64,000 nt of DNA from Phyto melanocephala (taxonomy: Eukaryota; Arthropoda; Insecta; Diptera; Rhinophoridae). Under the pieces are notes generated by a model. That model saw only the letters and a program-made list of their open reading frames with translations. It was not told the DNA's origin and made no database searches. The stretch lies in NCBI GenBank assembly GCA_941918925.1, contig OW799235.1:44856701-44920700 (forward strand). Reading direction: 5' to 3'. This document shows positions 1 to 9,900 of the stretch, piece after piece. A program made the translations under genes and the position numbers. The first letter of the stretch is position 1. Each line of letters begins with the position of its first letter.

Positions 1-184
1 TATCTGTAATAGTTGTGTCATTTGTCGATATTGTTTGTTTGTAAGCACTTTGACCGGATGATCCATCACATCCCCACTTATTTATCAATGTAAGCATATC
101 TGGAAGTGATACTGCTTTCTCCTCAGGCAAACTTTGAATAAGGCGTTTGGCTGTATGATCCATTAAGTCTTGCAGTTTTACCTC

Positions 185-1397
185 AGGTAAAATATGAAGC
201 GGCCTTAGCTGCCACAAGATTAATGGCAATAGATGAGTGGCTTATAAGAGAACATAAGACCAGATACCAAAGAATAACGGATATCTTACCGATGGGAAAT
301 ATTACAGAATTAACATGTGATAAAATCCCGATGAGATATGAGAATATTAACTGCATCACCATTATACCGGAAGAGAGAGAATGGGATGAGATAATCAGGA
401 TGGGAAACACCCACGGAATCGATCTTTACACAGACGGTTCAAAGATTGGTGACCAAACTGGAATGGGCTTATACGACATAAGCCGAAATAGAGGCAAATA
501 CTTCCGTCTACCAGATCACAACACTATTTTTCAGGCTGAGATCATGGCGATTACGGAAGGAATTAAATGGATAAAGGAAACGAATAGCGAAACTCCGATT
601 CGTATCTTTACGGATAGCCAATCAGTGATTAAGACATTGAGAAAGGAGAAAGTTGAATCCCGGAACGTTTTGCAATGCAAGAGTGAGATAAACTCATATG
701 CAAATTGTGAACATCTGGAGATAATATGGATACCAAGCCATCACGGGCTGATCGGAAACGAGAAAGCCGACAAATTATCCAAAATGGGAGCTCTTTTGAG
801 TACTATAACTTTGGAGAACGCCAAACCCCTTAAACGATTTAAGGATGAACTTAAACGTTGGGCAATGGAAGAACATGTCAGAAAATGGCAAAACACTGAT
901 GTCGGTAAGGTGACAAGAACACTCTGGGGTGACCCAAATCTTGGGAAGTCAAAGGAGATTCTGAGACTAAGTAGACCTACACTTGGGAAATTAACCGGTG
1001 TAATTACAGGTCATACGGAGTTGAGAACTCATCTAGCTCGCATGGGATTATCTGAGGAGACGACATGTAGAGCTTGCGAGGAAGAGGATGAGACCCTGGT
1101 ACACTACCTCTGTCATTGTCCTGCGTTTGGGCATATTAGGCGCGAAAATTTTACAGTGGATAATATGCCGAACTTGGAATACCTGGGGAACTCGAACTGG
1201 AGATCCATAAGGCGTTACATTGAGGGGACTGGTTTCTTGGACTAGTCCGTTATTTATGGGAAATTATGTTAATGGTTTTTTGTTTGGGAATTCCGTTTTC
1301 CACATGGAGCGCACAACATGCCAACTGGGCATAGGTGTATACCTGTCATGGGTTTGGGCTTTTATACCCCTCCTTTTCAACCTAACCTAACCTAACC
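185..1397 (+). mobile_element. 5'-truncated non-LTR retrotransposon (I/R1-like), 3' end with CCTAA tail
   Basis: A 1.2-kb fragment holding only the RNase H domain, a C-terminal Cys/His motif and the 3' UTR of a LINE. It ends in three CCTAA units (1381-1397). The 8-bp sequence TTTACCTC flanks both sides (177-184 and 1398-1405), a typical target-site duplication of target-primed reverse transcription, and the flanks belong to one interrupted minus-strand relic. A second copy of the same 3' end lies at 16741-16845 and also finishes in CCTAACCTA. Confidence 0.85.
223..1245 (+). CDS. RNase H plus C-terminal zinc motif of a LINE ORF2 (partial)
   Basis: The open frame runs in from the truncation point near 185; the first ATG is at 223. 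RNase H signature residues occur in order: LYTDGSK (Asp, about residue 70), FQAEIMAI (Glu, about 104), IFTDSQS (Asp, about 129) and IPSHHGLIGNEKADKLS (about 170-186). A C-x2-C-x8-H-x4-C cluster at about residues 284-301 (CRACEEEDETLVHYLCHC) is the usual C-terminal finger of I/R1/Jockey-type ORF2 proteins. The reverse transcriptase and endonuclease are missing, so this cannot be an active element. The 340 residues are otherwise uninterrupted, which suggests a recent insertion. Confidence 0.85.
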   Translation: MAIDEWLIREHKTRYQRITDILPMGNITELTCDKIPMRYENINCITIIPEEREWDEIIRMGNTHGIDLYTDGSKIGDQTGMGLYDISRNRGKYFRLPDHNTIFQAEIMAITEGIKWIKETNSETPIRIFTDSQSVIKTLRKEKVESRNVLQCKSEINSYANCEHLEIIWIPSHHGLIGNEKADKLSKMGALLSTITLENAKPLKRFKDELKRWAMEEHVRKWQNTDVGKVTRTLWGDPNLGKSKEILRLSRPTLGKLTGVITGHTELRTHLARMGLSEETTCRACEEEDETLVHYLCHCPAFGHIRRENFTVDNMPNLEYLGNSNWRSIRRYIEGTGFLD

Positions 1398-2258
1398 TTT
1401 ACCTCTACCGATACTTCAGTAACCTTTACATTAGGTGGCACTGCTTCTTTTTTGGCAGATGTAATTTTTTTGTATCCAGAAAGAATATTCACATTATGAT
1501 TCTTTAAAGAGCTTCGTAAAATAGAATATTTTCCTTTGACAATCCCAATTCCATAAACAAAACTAAGGCTTCTTCTACATTATACTTCGTGGGTAAAGCA
1601 TTTGGTGGAGTAGGAATACTCCCTTTGATTCTCTGCAGTCGATCTGGGCTTGCAAGTACCACAGCTTTTGTAATGTCGCACCTTGATTTATCTTTATCTT
1701 TTGCAAACTTAAGACATAATGCTTCTGAAAGATGCGATTTAGATATATCTTTTGTGGCATTTTTAAGTTTACGTTTTCTTGTGTACTCAGAACACTCGTT
1801 TATAGTTTTTGCTGGTCAGAAGTATGTGGTTCTTCGATGTTTTCAAAAGTTGTAACTCCATTTAGCCAGTCTGGGTTGTTTTTCATAAAGGCATTTATCG
1901 TACGGTGTGAGGTAAGCCATTTTTTTTAATTGTTAGAAAAACGAAGTGAATTTTGCTATGAACATCCATTTCGGGGTATCCTGGTAAATCGTGTAGTTTT
2001 TCCACAATAGCCAATTTAAATGCATTTTCATTAACTGAGTTTGTGAATAACTCCAACAATTCTAAATTGGTAAATGACATTATCGCGCTTTAAAATAAAA
2101 TTGTACAAGTTCTGTTATTGATCACTAGTTTTAGAAAGTAAAAACCTTACTGGCTGCATTATACAATTGCGGTTTAATATATACCCAAAAATTAAAAAAA
2201 AGGGTTTCAACTACCTAATTTGAGCAAAAAAAAAATTAACTGGAATATATGTATACCT

Positions 2259-2383
2259 TATATTTTATTCAGTATAAAAAAGTTTTAAAACTACCTGCCT
2301 ACTTTTATATACCTGCAGTTTATATTTTATTCTGTATAAAAAAGTTTTAAAACTACCTGCCTACTTTTACAACAGGTGTTAAA
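2259..2383. repeat. Two tandem copies of a 62-bp unit
   Basis: A block beginning TATTTTATTC and containing AAAACTACCTGCCTACTTTT occurs at 2261 and again at 2323, a period of 62 bp. The pair lies just upstream of the hammerhead-like motif and may belong to the same degraded element. No coding potential is seen. Confidence 0.7.
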
Positions 2384-2434
2384 AAAATTTCAATAGTTAT
2401 GCCTACCTGATTGGCACAGATTTAATAAAAAAAT

Positions 2435-2474
2435 ATCCCTGAAGATGCTGGAAAATACCAGCGAAACGTCGGAT
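2435..2474 (+). ncRNA. Hammerhead-ribozyme-like motif
   Basis: CTGAAGA (2439-2445) is followed by a 5-bp stem GCTGG/CCAGC (2447-2451 with 2458-2462), then GAAAC and GTC (2463-2470). ATCC (2435-2438) before the core can pair with GGAT (2471-2474) after GTC, giving a short stem I. This is the order of a type I hammerhead (stem I, CUGANGA, stem II, GAAA, minimal stem III, GUC). Penelope-like retroelements are known to carry minimal hammerheads. T2446 is an extra unpaired base next to the core, so activity is uncertain. Confidence 0.45.
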
Positions 2475-3242
2475 GAAATAATGGTTTTTTTATGTATATT
2501 AATATACATTTTGACCTTGTAAGCCTAAGAAATAATTCAAAAAATATATATAAACCAAATAAAAAAAAAAAAAAAATAGGTCGGTAAATCAATATTAAGA
2601 GCAAAATATTGTTTATTATTTAACAAGAAGCAATAAAAATATGTAATAAGTTACTTTATTTTACACTAAAATTGCTGCAGTGAAAAAAAATTTTCTCGTT
2701 TTCGCTATGAGGTTGTAACAGTTTTCTTCTTATTTCACCTACAGCGGCAACCTACGGCATCTAAACTAAGTTAAATTATTTCAAGTATTATGTAGCAAAT
2801 ATGCTCAGAAAATATGGGCGAGACCATTTTTGACCATTTTTAGATATGCTCTATTTTATTTGTAAAAATGACCTAAATATAGGGTGTCTGAAAAGCGGCT
2901 ACTGCCGAAAAAGTAGGGCATCTGCTGAACATTTTACTACTTATTTTAATTAAAAACAAACATACCTTTAAAAAAATACCAAAAAAGTAGTAATCAAACG
3001 GTAATGTTTCTGAAACTTTAATTCTAAAGTGCATTTATTTTTCCAAGATCACCTTTTTTTTTGCTTTTTAAAAAATTGTCGACTTTGAGCAGCTCCACAA
3101 ACTATAATTTTTATGCAATTAAGGAAAATGTTTTTGAATTGTGATCAGTAAGTAGTTCTTTATACGATGTTTTCATTCATTTCACAAAATTTTGTAATGA
3201 AATTTTGTATTTTTTGCCACGGGTTTTAGGAAAAGGCGCTAC
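2475..3242. other. AT-rich DNA with no recognised feature
   Basis: No long open frame, no terminal repeat pair and no recognisable protein fragment on either strand. Homopolymer A and T runs are frequent. It is probably intronic and degraded. Confidence 0.5.
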
Positions 3243-3305
3243 TGTGCGCCGGCGGTACAAATGGCACTCTAATAAAAGTAAAGTGTGTACCGCCGGCGGT
3301 GCACA
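3243..3305. repeat. GC-rich inverted repeat (GCCGGCGG hairpin)
   Basis: TGTGCGCCGGCGGTAC (3243-3258) faces GTACCGCCGGCGGTGCACA (3287-3305). The arms pair apart from a 3-nt gap and enclose a 28-nt loop. It stands out sharply in AT-rich surroundings and abuts a Helentron-like fragment. Confidence 0.7.
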
Positions 3306-3325
3306 CGGCACTCAACGTGTTAATC

Positions 3326-3452
3326 GACTCCCCTATTCATAAGCTTTTAGAAAATATATACTTTATGGGGTCGGAAATGAAAATTGTAGAAATTTCACAC
3401 GGAATGACAAACCTATATATACCCCTTTTCACTGTGTGAAGGGTATAAAAAT
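3326..3452 (+). mobile_element. Fragment of Helentron-like (DINE-1/HINE type) element
   Basis: The block from AATCGACTCCCC through ATATATACTTTATGGGGTCG to GTGTGAAGGGTATAAAAA matches the 3' portion of the longer copy at 30023-30877 almost base for base. The string TATATACTTTATGGGGTCGG is also close to the DINE-1 core as I remember it. Confidence 0.75.
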
Positions 3453-3520
3453 ATATATGTATGTTTTTTTTTCCTTTTTCACTTTTCTAAAAGTATTTAG
3501 GTTTGCGTACATAAACTTAC

Positions 3521-3859
3521 CTTTCTTCCAAATGTTATTTTAAAGAAGAAATTTAGTATTGAATTTGGTAATCGTAAACCCAAAGCATGTTGTAAATTTA
3601 CTTTGTATCCTTTTAATACGTTATCGGGGTATTTTGCACGCCAATAAAATATGATCCAAATCAAGTGATTTTCTAACATCGCAATCATTGCATACGAGAC
3701 ATTTCGTTGTTCTGTAGTCAATCCAATGTCAAGATCCTTATTATGTTTTACAGAAAGTTCCTTAATTATTATAGCAGAATCTGCTATTTCCTCTCCATTA
3801 AGCTCAATAAATGGTAATTGCCCTTTTTTGGATCGGAAGCGCATCTTGTGATCAACATT
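3521..3859 (-). CDS. fax: Failed axon connections (fax) homologue, internal exon
   Basis: Exon of 339 nt (113 codons) reading NVDHKMRFRSKKGQLPF at its start, bounded by an acceptor (tttctag, just above 3859) and a donor (GTAAGT, 3520-3515). Both ends are phase 0. The protein is the GST/metaxin-like core of the Fax family: KGQLPFIELNGEEIADS is the thioredoxin-fold segment contacting the cis-Pro loop, and the rest begins the alpha-helical domain. Fax is a conserved cytoplasmic or membrane-associated protein that in Drosophila acts with Abl signalling in axon growth. The preceding exon is at 21741-22112; later exons are not in the window. No stops or frameshifts are seen, so the gene is probably functional. 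Confidence 0.92.
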
Positions 3860-4089
3860 CTAGAAAATATAAATAAAAAAATTATTTTAAAATTTTTTAC
3901 TAATATTAGTATATATAATAAATGTGAATTTTTGGATATTTAGATGTTTGATTCTCTTTTATTTTTTTATTGGTCACGTAAGAACGGCTAAACGAAATTA
4001 ATGCAATTTAGCATATAGATTAAAGTGTTGTATAAAAAATCTCCACTGATTATGTCTCTTTACGCCTTCGAACACAAACTAACTTACTA

Positions 4090-4740
4090 AAAGGTGAGCC
4101 ATTTAAAAGTTTAAATTAAAAATGCAACAAAACAAAACCGTTTTAAAATGTTTGCCAAATTTTTTCTCTTGTTGTGAAGTACAATTGTTTCGCTGCCGCG
4201 ACTGGCATTACAGTACCCCATTTGATAGAACCAATTTTCGAGCACAATTTTGAATATATGGGATTGTATCTCGGCAATGGTGTTACGAATGTTGGGCTTC
4301 AAATGCTCAATTGTCTTTGGTTTCTCTTCATAACATTTATCTTTCACTTCGACCTACAGGATATAGTAAAACGATGTCAAATTGCAGCTTCTTGGCGAAC
4401 AATTGAAATCACCATTTCGGCTAATTAAACGACCAACGTGCCATGTATGGCAAGTTGCATTATCCTGTTGAAACAAAACATACATTCACATCAATACCAT
4501 GAAGAGCGGGCACAAAGAAATCTGTTATGATGGTACGATGCGATAGGTGTCTCCAATGACCGCAATGGTTACGGCCTCCTTATTCTAAATGATGCCTCCA
4601 CTCCACAAACCACACCAGTCATGCGCAATGGGTGCATTGGCTTCTATAAGACCTCGTTTGGATTTTCTTAGCCCCAAGTACGGCAATTTTGCTTATTAAC
4701 GTACAAACAAAAATGCGCTTCATCCGAAAATATGATTATT
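4090..4740 (-). pseudogene. Mariner/IS630-type transposase, DDE half, broken
   Basis: On the minus strand, frames read IIFSDEAHFCLYVNKQNCR near 4735 (first catalytic Asp in SDEAHF), then an HPLRMTGVVCG-like stretch, then a C-terminal piece with KPKTIEHLKPNIRNTIAEIQ (4300-4180) and MGYCNASRG. This is the usual order in IS630-Tc1-mariner transposases with a YVNKQN motif. Several stops and frame changes interrupt it, and the middle with the second Asp is degraded. The matching N-terminal half lies on the other strand at 5577-6130, across a Helentron-like element. Confidence 0.75.
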
Positions 4741-5545
4741 ATATAATATGTATCACTTTCTTTGTATAACTTCGATATTCTAGTAAAATGTTTTGGTAAT
4801 TTTAGCCTTTCAATGAAAATGGCCGTTAAAGTAGTCGTGTCAATAAAGTTTCTGCTAATAACAACTTATATATTTCAATATAATCCTTTATTCTTCAAAA
4901 ATCTTTATTCATAGAAAAATTATATGAATTTGAGATAAAGCGCTCTATGGTAGGTGGGCGAAAAAGTGGGCTTGTAACCTTTATTTTCCATTAGTACAAA
5001 GCCTTTGACCAAAAAGCAATGGTTGCAAAATTTCAGAATCATTTATTACGTTTTAAATTTTGAACATACCGAAAAATACACTGCGTGGTATAAATTTTCA
5101 TTCGTTTCGTTCCTTTCCTAATTCATAGATTTTGGCAATTTTTGAGGAGAAATATTTTTTTACTTAGGAAATATACATTTGAAATTTCATGACTCTACGT
5201 CAATGCGTTTGGATACAATTCCATTTTATTCGATGTTGGAAGGACACAGTTTTTTACCTACTCTTGCATTACGACCAATACCTCTCTTCCTAATATTCCG
5301 AATTAGCCCATTTTCAATACCAAACAAACCTTGTGTTTTCTGGCAAAATTTTACACCCCTAGCTTTTTTCGGTCTAACCTCTATCGTGCTTTCTACAGAC
5401 GGGCGGAATTTGCTAGATCGTCATAAAATGAAACCCTAATTCAGAATATATATACTTTATAGGGTCTAAAATTGATATTTCGATGCGTTACAAACGGAAT
5501 GACAAAATGAGTATACCCCACCATTTTTTTGTTGGCGGCTATAAT
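4741..5545 (+). mobile_element. Helentron-like (DINE-1/HINE type) element, partial
   Basis: It matches, in opposite orientation, the element at 17213-18010 over most of its length. Shared landmarks are the TTCAGAATATATATACTTTA block, the CTATCGTGCTTTCTACAGACGG block and GAATGACAAAATGAGTATACCCC at its right end. It is flanked by the two halves of a mariner transposase. The open frames here (5179-5439) are incidental. Confidence 0.65.
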
Positions 5546-5576
5546 AAAATATTGGTTTGGAATATAAAGGATGGTT

Positions 5577-6130
5577 TAATTTTAAGGGCCGATTTTGAAT
5601 GTGAACTACACCTAGACGTCAAATTTTTTTCTGCATTTCATTTGACATCTATCAATTTGAATATAACTCAATTTGAACCATGGAAAGACACACAATCGAG
5701 CAACGCGTTAAAACTATTTAGGCTTATTATAAAAATTAGCGTTCAAATCAAAATGCATTTCGTGCACTTCGTGATTCTTTTGTTCAACAAATCGTTCAAA
5801 CTCGTCCACAATCGGGAGAATTGTAAAAAGTATTTAAATTTCAGCAAAACAGGTCTGTATGAAATGTGAAAACATCTGTGAATGACATCTTAGTTCGTTG
5901 AATGGGAAACATTGCTGTTTTCGCAAAAGAGCAGTACACCTCAACTCATCATCGTGCCCAACGATTGAGTATCAACATTGTCATTGAAAATTTGGACCAT
6001 CGGATGGAGATTTGCCACCGAGATCGCGGCCATACCAATATTATCATAATAAAAGGAAATGACAATAATTTCCTAAATAATTTGTGTTTTATTCAAAATC
6101 AACAACGGCCCTTAAAATTTAACCACCCTT
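5577..6130 (+). mobile_element. Internally deleted mariner-type element with N-terminal transposase relic
   Basis: TIRs are AAGGATGGTTTAATTTTAAG (5577-5596) and its inverted copy ending CCACCCTT (to 6130), flanked by TA on both sides. Inside, from 5681, frames read MERHTIEQRVKTI, then residues like FRALRDSFVQQ, then HHRAQRLSINIVIENLDH, with stops between. These are the helix-turn-helix start and linker of the transposase family whose DDE half sits at 4090-4740. Similar copies are at 18011-18628 and, as a right-end stub, at 36806-36833. Confidence 0.75.
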
Positions 6131-6339
6131 TACAGAATAGATAGGGTAATAAAAAATATAATTTGGTTAAATAATGTATTTTAAATATTCAAATACATAT
6201 TTTAAATCTACTGATGCACATTTTTTTAAATATTTTTAAATCTTTAACCTCTTAAGACTGTGGGTACACCTATGTGTAGAGTTGGGCACAAAACGTTACT
6301 CTAGTTAATTTTTGTAACAACCTTGGTCATTTTCGTTTT

Positions 6340-6440
6340 TGGTGGCTGGTATAAAAATTTTAGACCCCATAAAGTATATACATATGTATATTCTGAATAG
6401 GAGTTTAATTTTATAATAATCTAGCTATGTCCGACCGTCT
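6340..6440 (-). mobile_element. Short Helentron-like fragment
   Basis: GGTATAAAAATTTTAGACCCC, the ACTTTATGGGGTC-like block on the reverse strand and CTAGCTATGTCCG match the left end of the copy at 17213. About 100 bp are preserved. Confidence 0.6.
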
Positions 6441-6937
6441 TACAGTGGCGCCTTTTGACTTTTTTCGTTGCAAAAATCATAACTTTTGAAATAATTAAGA
6501 TATTTTAAAGATTTAAAAAGATATTGGCAGAGGACACTTTAGGCTTCAAAATATGTTTACAAGATACTGCAGGAGGTAAAGGGTGCTTCAAAAATTGCGG
6601 TTAAAATAGGAAATTTTTTCCAGTTAAATGTTAACATGTTTTTTCAAATATGAGTTTTTTATTTGTATCGCAAATACACATTTTTATATACTTTTACGGC
6701 CTTATTCATAAAAAAAAGTTGGCATAAAGTTAGCATTAAGTTTATTCATAACACTCATGCCAAATTCTGGCTAAACACTTGTTAACGAGCTGCCAAACGT
6801 TTGCCAACTTGTGAAAGACAGCTTTTATGTGTTGTTGTTTGACATTACCAATATTTTTTACCTACCTTTTCATCCTGTTCCCAATTTACAGATCGCTTGC
6901 GTTGCTTTTCCATTTTAATAAAAATTATATTGTTAGT
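6441..6937. other. AT-rich DNA left of the satellite, no clear feature
   Basis: No coding sequence. GTTGGCATAAAGTTAGCATTAAG and nearby TTAGC/GCCAA words hint at an old MITE end but no partner was found. Confidence 0.4.
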
Positions 6938-9900
6938 ACAGTTAATTAGAGCAAACAATTGTCTTCCTTTTCAATATGGTCTATATGAGTGACCTCGAAG
7001 GGTTTGCCCAAATATGTCCAAAATCCCTCAGAGATTCAATGATTTTCTCATGTGCAAATTTCAAAAATTTTTTAAAAAATTCACAAATACAATTCAGAAT
7101 TCTGAGTTATACAGTTAATTAGAGCAAACAATTGTTTTCCTTTTCAATATGGTCTATATGAGTGACCTCGAAGGGTTTGCCCAAATATGTCCAAAATCCC
7201 TCAGAGATTCAATGATTTTCTCATAGTGCAAATTTTAAAAATTTTTTAAAAAATTCACAAATACAATTCAGAATTTTGAGTTATACAGTTAATTAGAGCA
7301 AACAATTGTCCTCCTTTTCGATATGGTCTATATGAGTGACCTCGAAGGGTTTGCCCAAATATGTCCAAAATCCCTCAGAGATTCAATGATTTTCTCATAG
7401 TGCAAATTTCAAAAATTTTTAAAAAAATTCACAAATACAATTCAGAATTCTGAGTTATACAGTTAATTAGAGCAAACAATTGTCCTCCTTTTCCATATGG
7501 TCTATATGAGTGACCTCGAAGGGTTTGCCCAAATATGTCCAAAATCCCTCAGAGATTCAATGATTTTCTCATAGTGCAAATTTCAAAAATTTTTTAAAAA
7601 ATTCACAAATACAATTCAGAATTCTGAGTTATACAGTTAATTAGAGCAAACAATTGTCTTCGTTTTCAATATGGTATATATGAGTGACCTCGAAGGGTTT
7701 GCCCAAATATGTCCAAAATCCCTCAGAGATTCAATGATTTTCTCATGTGCAAATTTCAAAAATTTTTTAAAAAATTCACAAATACAATTCAGAATTCTGA
7801 GTTATACAGTTAATTAGAGCAAACAATTGTCTTCCTTTTCAATATGGTCTATATGAGTGACCTCGAAGGGTTTGCCCAAATATGTCCAAAATCCCTCAGA
7901 GATTCAATGATTTTCTCATGTGCAAATTTCAAAAATTTTTTACAAAATTCACAAATACAATTCAGAATTCTGAGTTATACAGTTAATTAGAGCAAACAAT
8001 TGTCTTCGTTTTCAATATGGTCTATATGAGTGACCTCGAAGGGTTTGCCCAAATATGTCCAAAATCCCTCAGAGATTCAATGATTTTCTCATGTGCAAAT
8101 TTCAAAAATTTTTTAAAAAATTCACAAATACAATTCAGAATTCTGAGTTATACAGTTAATTAGAGCAAACAATTGTCTTCGTTTTCAATATGGTCTATAT
8201 GAGTGACCTCGAAGGGTTTGCCCAAATATGTCCAAAATCCCTCAGAGATTCAATGATTTTCTCATGTGCAAATTTCAAAAATTTTTTACAGAATTCACAA
8301 ATACAATTCAGAATTCTGAGTTATACAGTTAATTAGAGCAAACAATTGTCTTCCTTTTCAATATGGTCTATATGAGTGACCTCGAAGGGTTTGCCCAAAT
8401 ATGTCCAAAATCCCTCAGAGATTCAATGATTTTCTCATGTGCAAATTTCAAAAATTTTTTAAAAAATTCACAAATACAATTCAGAATTCTGAGTTATACA
8501 GTTAATTAGAGCAAACAATTGTCTTCGTTTTCAATATGGTCTATATGAGTGACCTCGAAGGGTTTGCCCAAATATGTCCAAAATCCCTCAGAGATTCAAT
8601 GATTTTCTCATAGTGCAAATTTCAAAAATTTTTAAAAAAATTCACAAATACAATTCAGAATTCTGAGTTATACAGTTAATTATAGCAATTAATTGTCTTC
8701 CTTTTCCATATGGTCTATATGAGTGACCTCGAAGGGTTTGCCCAAATATGTCCAAAATCCCTCAGAGATTCAATGATTTTCTCATAGTGCAAATTTCAAA
8801 AATTTTTAAAAAAATTCACAAATACAATTCAGAATTGTGAGTTATACAGGTAATTAGAGCAAACAATTGTCCTCCTTTTCCATATGGTCTATATGAGTGA
8901 CCTCGAAGGGTTTGCCCAAATAAGTCCAAAATCCCTCAGAGATTCAATGATTTTCTCATGTGCAAATTTCAAAAATTTTTTAAAAAATTCACAAATACAA
9001 TTCAGAATTGTGAGTTATACAGGTAATTACAGCGAACAATTGTCTTCCTTTTCAATATGGTCTATATGAGTGACCTCGAAGGGTTTGCCCAAATATGTCC
9101 AAAATCCCTCAGAGATTCAATGATTTTCTCATAGTGCAAATTTTAAAAATTTTTAAAAAAATTCACAAATACAATTCAGAATTGTGAGTTATACAGGTAA
9201 TTAGAGCAAACAATTGTCATCCTTTTCCATTTGGTCTATATGAGTGACCTCGAAGGGTTTGCCCAAATATGTCCAAAATCCCTCAGAGATTCAATGATTT
9301 TCTCATGTGCAAATTTTAAAAATTTTTTAAAAAATTCACAAATACAATTCAGAATTGTGAGTTATACAGGTAATTAGAGCAAACAATTGTCCTCCTTTTC
9401 CATATGGTCTATATGAGTGACCTCGAAGGGTTTGCCCAAATATGTCCAAAATCCCTCAGAGATTCAATGATTTTCTCATGTGCAAATTTCAAAAATTTTT
9501 AAAAAAATTCACAAATACAATTCAGAATTGTGAGTTATACAGGTAATTAGAGCAAACAATTGTCCTCCTTTTCCATATGGTCTATATGAGTGACCTCGAA
9601 GGGTTTGCCCAAATATGTCCAAAATCCCTCAGAGATTCAATGATTTTCTCATGTGCAAATTTCAAAAATTTTTTAAAAAATTCACAAATACAATTCAGAA
9701 TTGTGAGTTATACAGGTAATTAGAGCAAACAATTGTCCTCCTTTTCCATATGGTCTATATGAGTGACCTCGAAGGGTTTGCCCAAATATGTCCAAAATCC
9801 CTCAGAGATTCAATGATTTTCTCATGTGCAAATTTTAAAAATTTTTAAAAAAATTCACAAATACAATTCAGAATTGTGAGTTATACAGGTAATTAGAGCA

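Larger units (their letters stand above)
1..2080 (-). pseudogene. Decayed transposase-like gene (RAG1/Transib-like segment), split by a LINE
   Basis: Minus-strand reading frames at 1406-2080 and 1-176 form one broken protein. A 61-residue frame starts at 2080, several frame changes follow, and after the LINE insertion the frame continues to the left edge with a segment containing KWGCDGSSGQSTYKQ-like residues (about 20-120). An aspartate in a DG-[TS]-SG-x-S context followed by YKQ is something I associate with a repeated arthropod family that resembles the first catalytic Asp region of Transib/RAG1-type DDE transposases. That link is from memory and weak. The relic lies downstream of the second fax exon, so probably in a further fax intron. 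At least two frameshifts and the LINE insertion make it non-functional. Confidence 0.4.

Noticed and set aside
1378..1397. CCTAA repeats as a telomere or telomere-derived block
   Set aside because: Only three units, located exactly at the 3' end of a LINE and bounded by its target duplication.
4174..4428. 84-residue plus-strand frame
   Set aside because: It is antisense to the mariner transposase relic, whose motifs are on the minus strand.
8884..9069. 61-residue open frame within the satellite
   Set aside because: It arises from a single substitution in one monomer; neighbouring monomers stop in the same frame and the 173-bp unit shifts frame each repeat.
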